Shown here: positions 62,403 through 64,000 of the stretch, piece after piece
Layout: the number at the start of each line of letters is the position of its first letter
How positions within the stretch are numbered: position 1 is the first letter of the stretch
Source of the DNA: Nonomuraea sp. NEAU-A123
Lineage (GTDB): Bacteria > Actinomycetota > Actinomycetes > Streptosporangiales > Streptosporangiaceae
Direction of reading: 5' to 3'
NCBI RefSeq assembly: GCF_018603905.1
Contig: NZ_JAHFZZ010000031.1
Coordinates: 1 to 64,000, forward strand
Length of the DNA stretch: 64,000 nucleotides
Program-made: the position numbers and the translations under genes
The notes under the pieces: model-generated
Told to the model about the DNA's origin: nothing
The model's input: the letters and a program-made list of their open reading frames with translations, nothing else
The model's database searches: none

Positions 62403-63350
62403 GTGACGACCATTTCCGGTGGCACGATTACCGAGCTGTTCGCCAGTGCGGTGAGACTGACCATCGACGGGGAGAAGGTCAGCCCGCGCGGCATGGACAC
62501 GCGTGAGCTACTCGACGTGCGCCTGCTGCTCGGTGACCCTCGCGCGCGGCTGCTCTACGCTCCTCCTGGCCGCGTCTTGAACACCGCCTTCGCCGTCGCC
62601 GAGACCGTCTGGATTCTGTCCGGATCCGATGCGCCCTGGATCTACGAGTTCAACAGTCAACTCCGGCAGTACGCGGAGGACGACGGCATTTTACGAGGCG
62701 CCTACGGGCCGCGAATGCGCTGCTGGGACGGCCACGTCGACCAGCTCGCCCATGCGCTCGCCACTCTCCAGGGCGACCCCGATTCCCGACGGGCGGTCAT
62801 CCAGCTATACGACCCCGCCCGCGACGCCGGCGGGCATCGGGACGTGCCCTGCACGCTGGGCTACCGCTTTCATCTACGTCAGGGCCGCCTGCACATGGCC
62901 ACCACCATGCGCAGCCAGGACCTGTGGACCGGCCTGCCCTACGACATCTTCGCCGCCACCACCCTGCACGAGCTGATGGCCGGTTGGCTGGGTGCCGAGC
63001 TGGGCGACTACCACCACCATGTCGACTCCCTCCACTTGTACGAGCGCGACCTGGACAAGGCGGTCGCCGTCCTTCAGCCGGATACGGCGTCCGGGAAGCT
63101 CCCCTCCCTGGAGACACCTTGGGAGGGGTTCGACGCCCTGCTGGCCGATGTTCGGTCAGGCCGGCGGGTCCACCACTCCGGATGGGACACCATGGCGGCG
63201 GTCCTGGCCAGCTATCAGCAATGGAAGCGTGGCCACCGTGAAGTCGCCGTACGCAGCGCTGAGGGCATCGGTGGCCCGCTCGGCGAAGGGCTTCGTGCCT
63301 GGTACGCGGCCCTGCAGAGCCGGGGCGAATCCGCGCCGTTGGCGCGGTGA
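62403..63350 (+). CDS. Thymidylate synthase-family protein with cytosine-type active site
   Basis: About 315 residues from the GTG at 62403 (AAGGGGA upstream); the longer frame to 62208 overlaps the regulator promoter. ThyA motifs: RGAYGPRMR, nucleophile Cys in DVPCTLGYRFHL, TTMRSQDLWTGLPYDIFAAT and HHHVDSLHLYERDL. The uracil-reading Asn of GLPFNIAS is Asp here (GLPYDIFA), the change that makes T4 dCMP hydroxymethylase and MilA act on cytosine nucleotides. The product is probably 5-hydroxymethyl-(d)CMP. It is coupled to a carbamoyltransferase gene (GTGA). Confidence 0.82.
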   Translation: MTTISGGTITELFASAVRLTIDGEKVSPRGMDTRELLDVRLLLGDPRARLLYAPPGRVLNTAFAVAETVWILSGSDAPWIYEFNSQLRQYAEDDGILRGAYGPRMRCWDGHVDQLAHALATLQGDPDSRRAVIQLYDPARDAGGHRDVPCTLGYRFHLRQGRLHMATTMRSQDLWTGLPYDIFAATTLHELMAGWLGAELGDYHHHVDSLHLYERDLDKAVAVLQPDTASGKLPSLETPWEGFDALLADVRSGRRVHHSGWDTMAAVLASYQQWKRGHREVAVRSAEGIGGPLGEGLRAWYAALQSRGESAPLAR

Positions 63351-64000
63351 TTGCGATGCCGCCATATGTCGTATTGGGCCTGTGCTCCTACACGCACGAC
63401 TCGGCCGCGACCCTCTTGGTCGACGGCGAGTTGATCGGGTTCGTCGAGGAAGAGCGTCTGTCCGGGGCCAAGCACACTCGCGCCTATCCCGAGCACGCGG
63501 TCGCCTGGCTGCTGAGCGAGGCGGGCGTCACTGCGGACCAGGTGAACGCGGTCGCCTACAACTTTCACGGTCTCCACTATCTGCGGGTCGTTCCGACGGC
63601 TCTCGGCATGCTCACGGACCCCGCGACCCGTGGGCGTGCCTTGATGCGCGGCCAGCTTCGCCAAGGTCGGGCTGCGGTCCGTTCGTCGAGCCCGGGGGTT
63701 GAGCCGCCGGTTTCCACACGCTCGTATCCACCCACTGCTGCACCATCGAACTCACCAGATGTACGCCTTCGCCGCATCCGGGTGGGAGAGCGCGGCCGTC
63801 CTGGTCGTGGACAGCCTCGGCGAGGCCCAGACCACCACCCTCGCGATCGGACGCCAGCCCGAGCCGGGCCGACCGGTGTTGCACCCCCTTCACGCGCTGA
63901 CCGACCCGGCCTCACTCGGCTACGCCTACGGCGCGGTCACCGAGCACCTGGGCTGGCGGCGCGGTGACGAGGAGGGCACCGTGATGGCTCTGGCCGCCCT
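63347..64000 (+). pseudogene. Carbamoyltransferase, frameshifted and cut by the window edge
   Basis: The N-terminal half is a Kae1-like carbamoyltransferase (VVLGLCSYTHDSAATLLVDG, FVEEERLSGAKHTRAYPEHA). After LMRG near 63650 the homology continues in the +1 frame (ASFAKVGLRSVRRARGLSRR, LLHHRTHQMYAFAASGWESA, VVDSLGEAQTTTLAI). That frame has a stop at 63642-63644, so the shift lies within about 63645-63660. The gene continues past 64000. It could be a sequencing error or a real inactivation. With the hydroxymethylase it may carbamoylate a 5-hydroxymethyl group. Confidence 0.75.

Overview
The window is GC-rich with actinobacterial codon use, GTG/TTG starts and many 4-nt start/stop overlaps. It is most likely a filamentous actinomycete chromosome, probably Streptosporangiales-like; no marker here fixes the genus. 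It is an accessory region packed with phage-defence and mobile-element genes.

Region by region. (1) 1-8.2 kb: a type I-B CRISPR-Cas locus on the minus strand, cas6-cas8-cas7 followed by a Cas5-Cas3 fusion whose helicase C-terminus is lost near the left edge, plus a 33-repeat mosaic array. No cas1, cas2 or cas4 of this subtype is present. (2) 8.2-10.6 kb: a DUF2637 membrane protein and a large serine recombinase. (3) 11-14 kb: a HEPN/zinc-ribbon protein, a nucleotidyltransferase-like protein, a membrane-anchored protein and a dead tyrosine recombinase. (4) 14.7-20.6 kb: a nucleotide or DNA hypermodification-like module, with a hypermodification-family protein, a ThyA-like enzyme, an ImmA/IrrE peptidase, an XRE regulator, an acyl-carrier-like protein, a MazG-like pyrophosphohydrolase and a dNMP-kinase-like protein. 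(5) 21.6-32.1 kb: a four-gene signalling and nucleic-acid module made of a SARP-like/receiver regulator, a histidine kinase, a PLD-fold protein and a pseudokinase-SF1 helicase fusion. (6) 32.7-42.4 kb: a second recombinase/DUF2637 pair, small mobile-element genes, a GntR regulator and a MobF relaxase. (7) 42.7-59.1 kb: a complete type I-E system (cas3, cas8e, cse2, cas7e, cas5e, cas6e, cas1, cas2) between two outward-facing arrays of 40 and 71 repeats. (8) 59.1-64 kb: a small biosynthetic cluster with a DUF6193 protein, RibD, an XRE/TPR regulator, a ThyA-family enzyme with a cytosine-type active site, and a frameshifted carbamoyltransferase.

How they work together. The I-E operon carries, between cas3 and cas8e, what looks like a degenerate mini-CRISPR. 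Its short guide matches the cas8e 5' region, with seed mismatches only at positions 6 and 12, the bases Cascade does not read. This suggests crRNA-like autoregulation of Cascade. The two DUF2637/recombinase pairs are direct repeats flanking about 24 kb that hold modules 3-5, so that cargo could be mobile or excisable. The octamer TACTAGTT recurs in three intergenic promoter regions and may be a common operator of the mobile-element GntR regulator.
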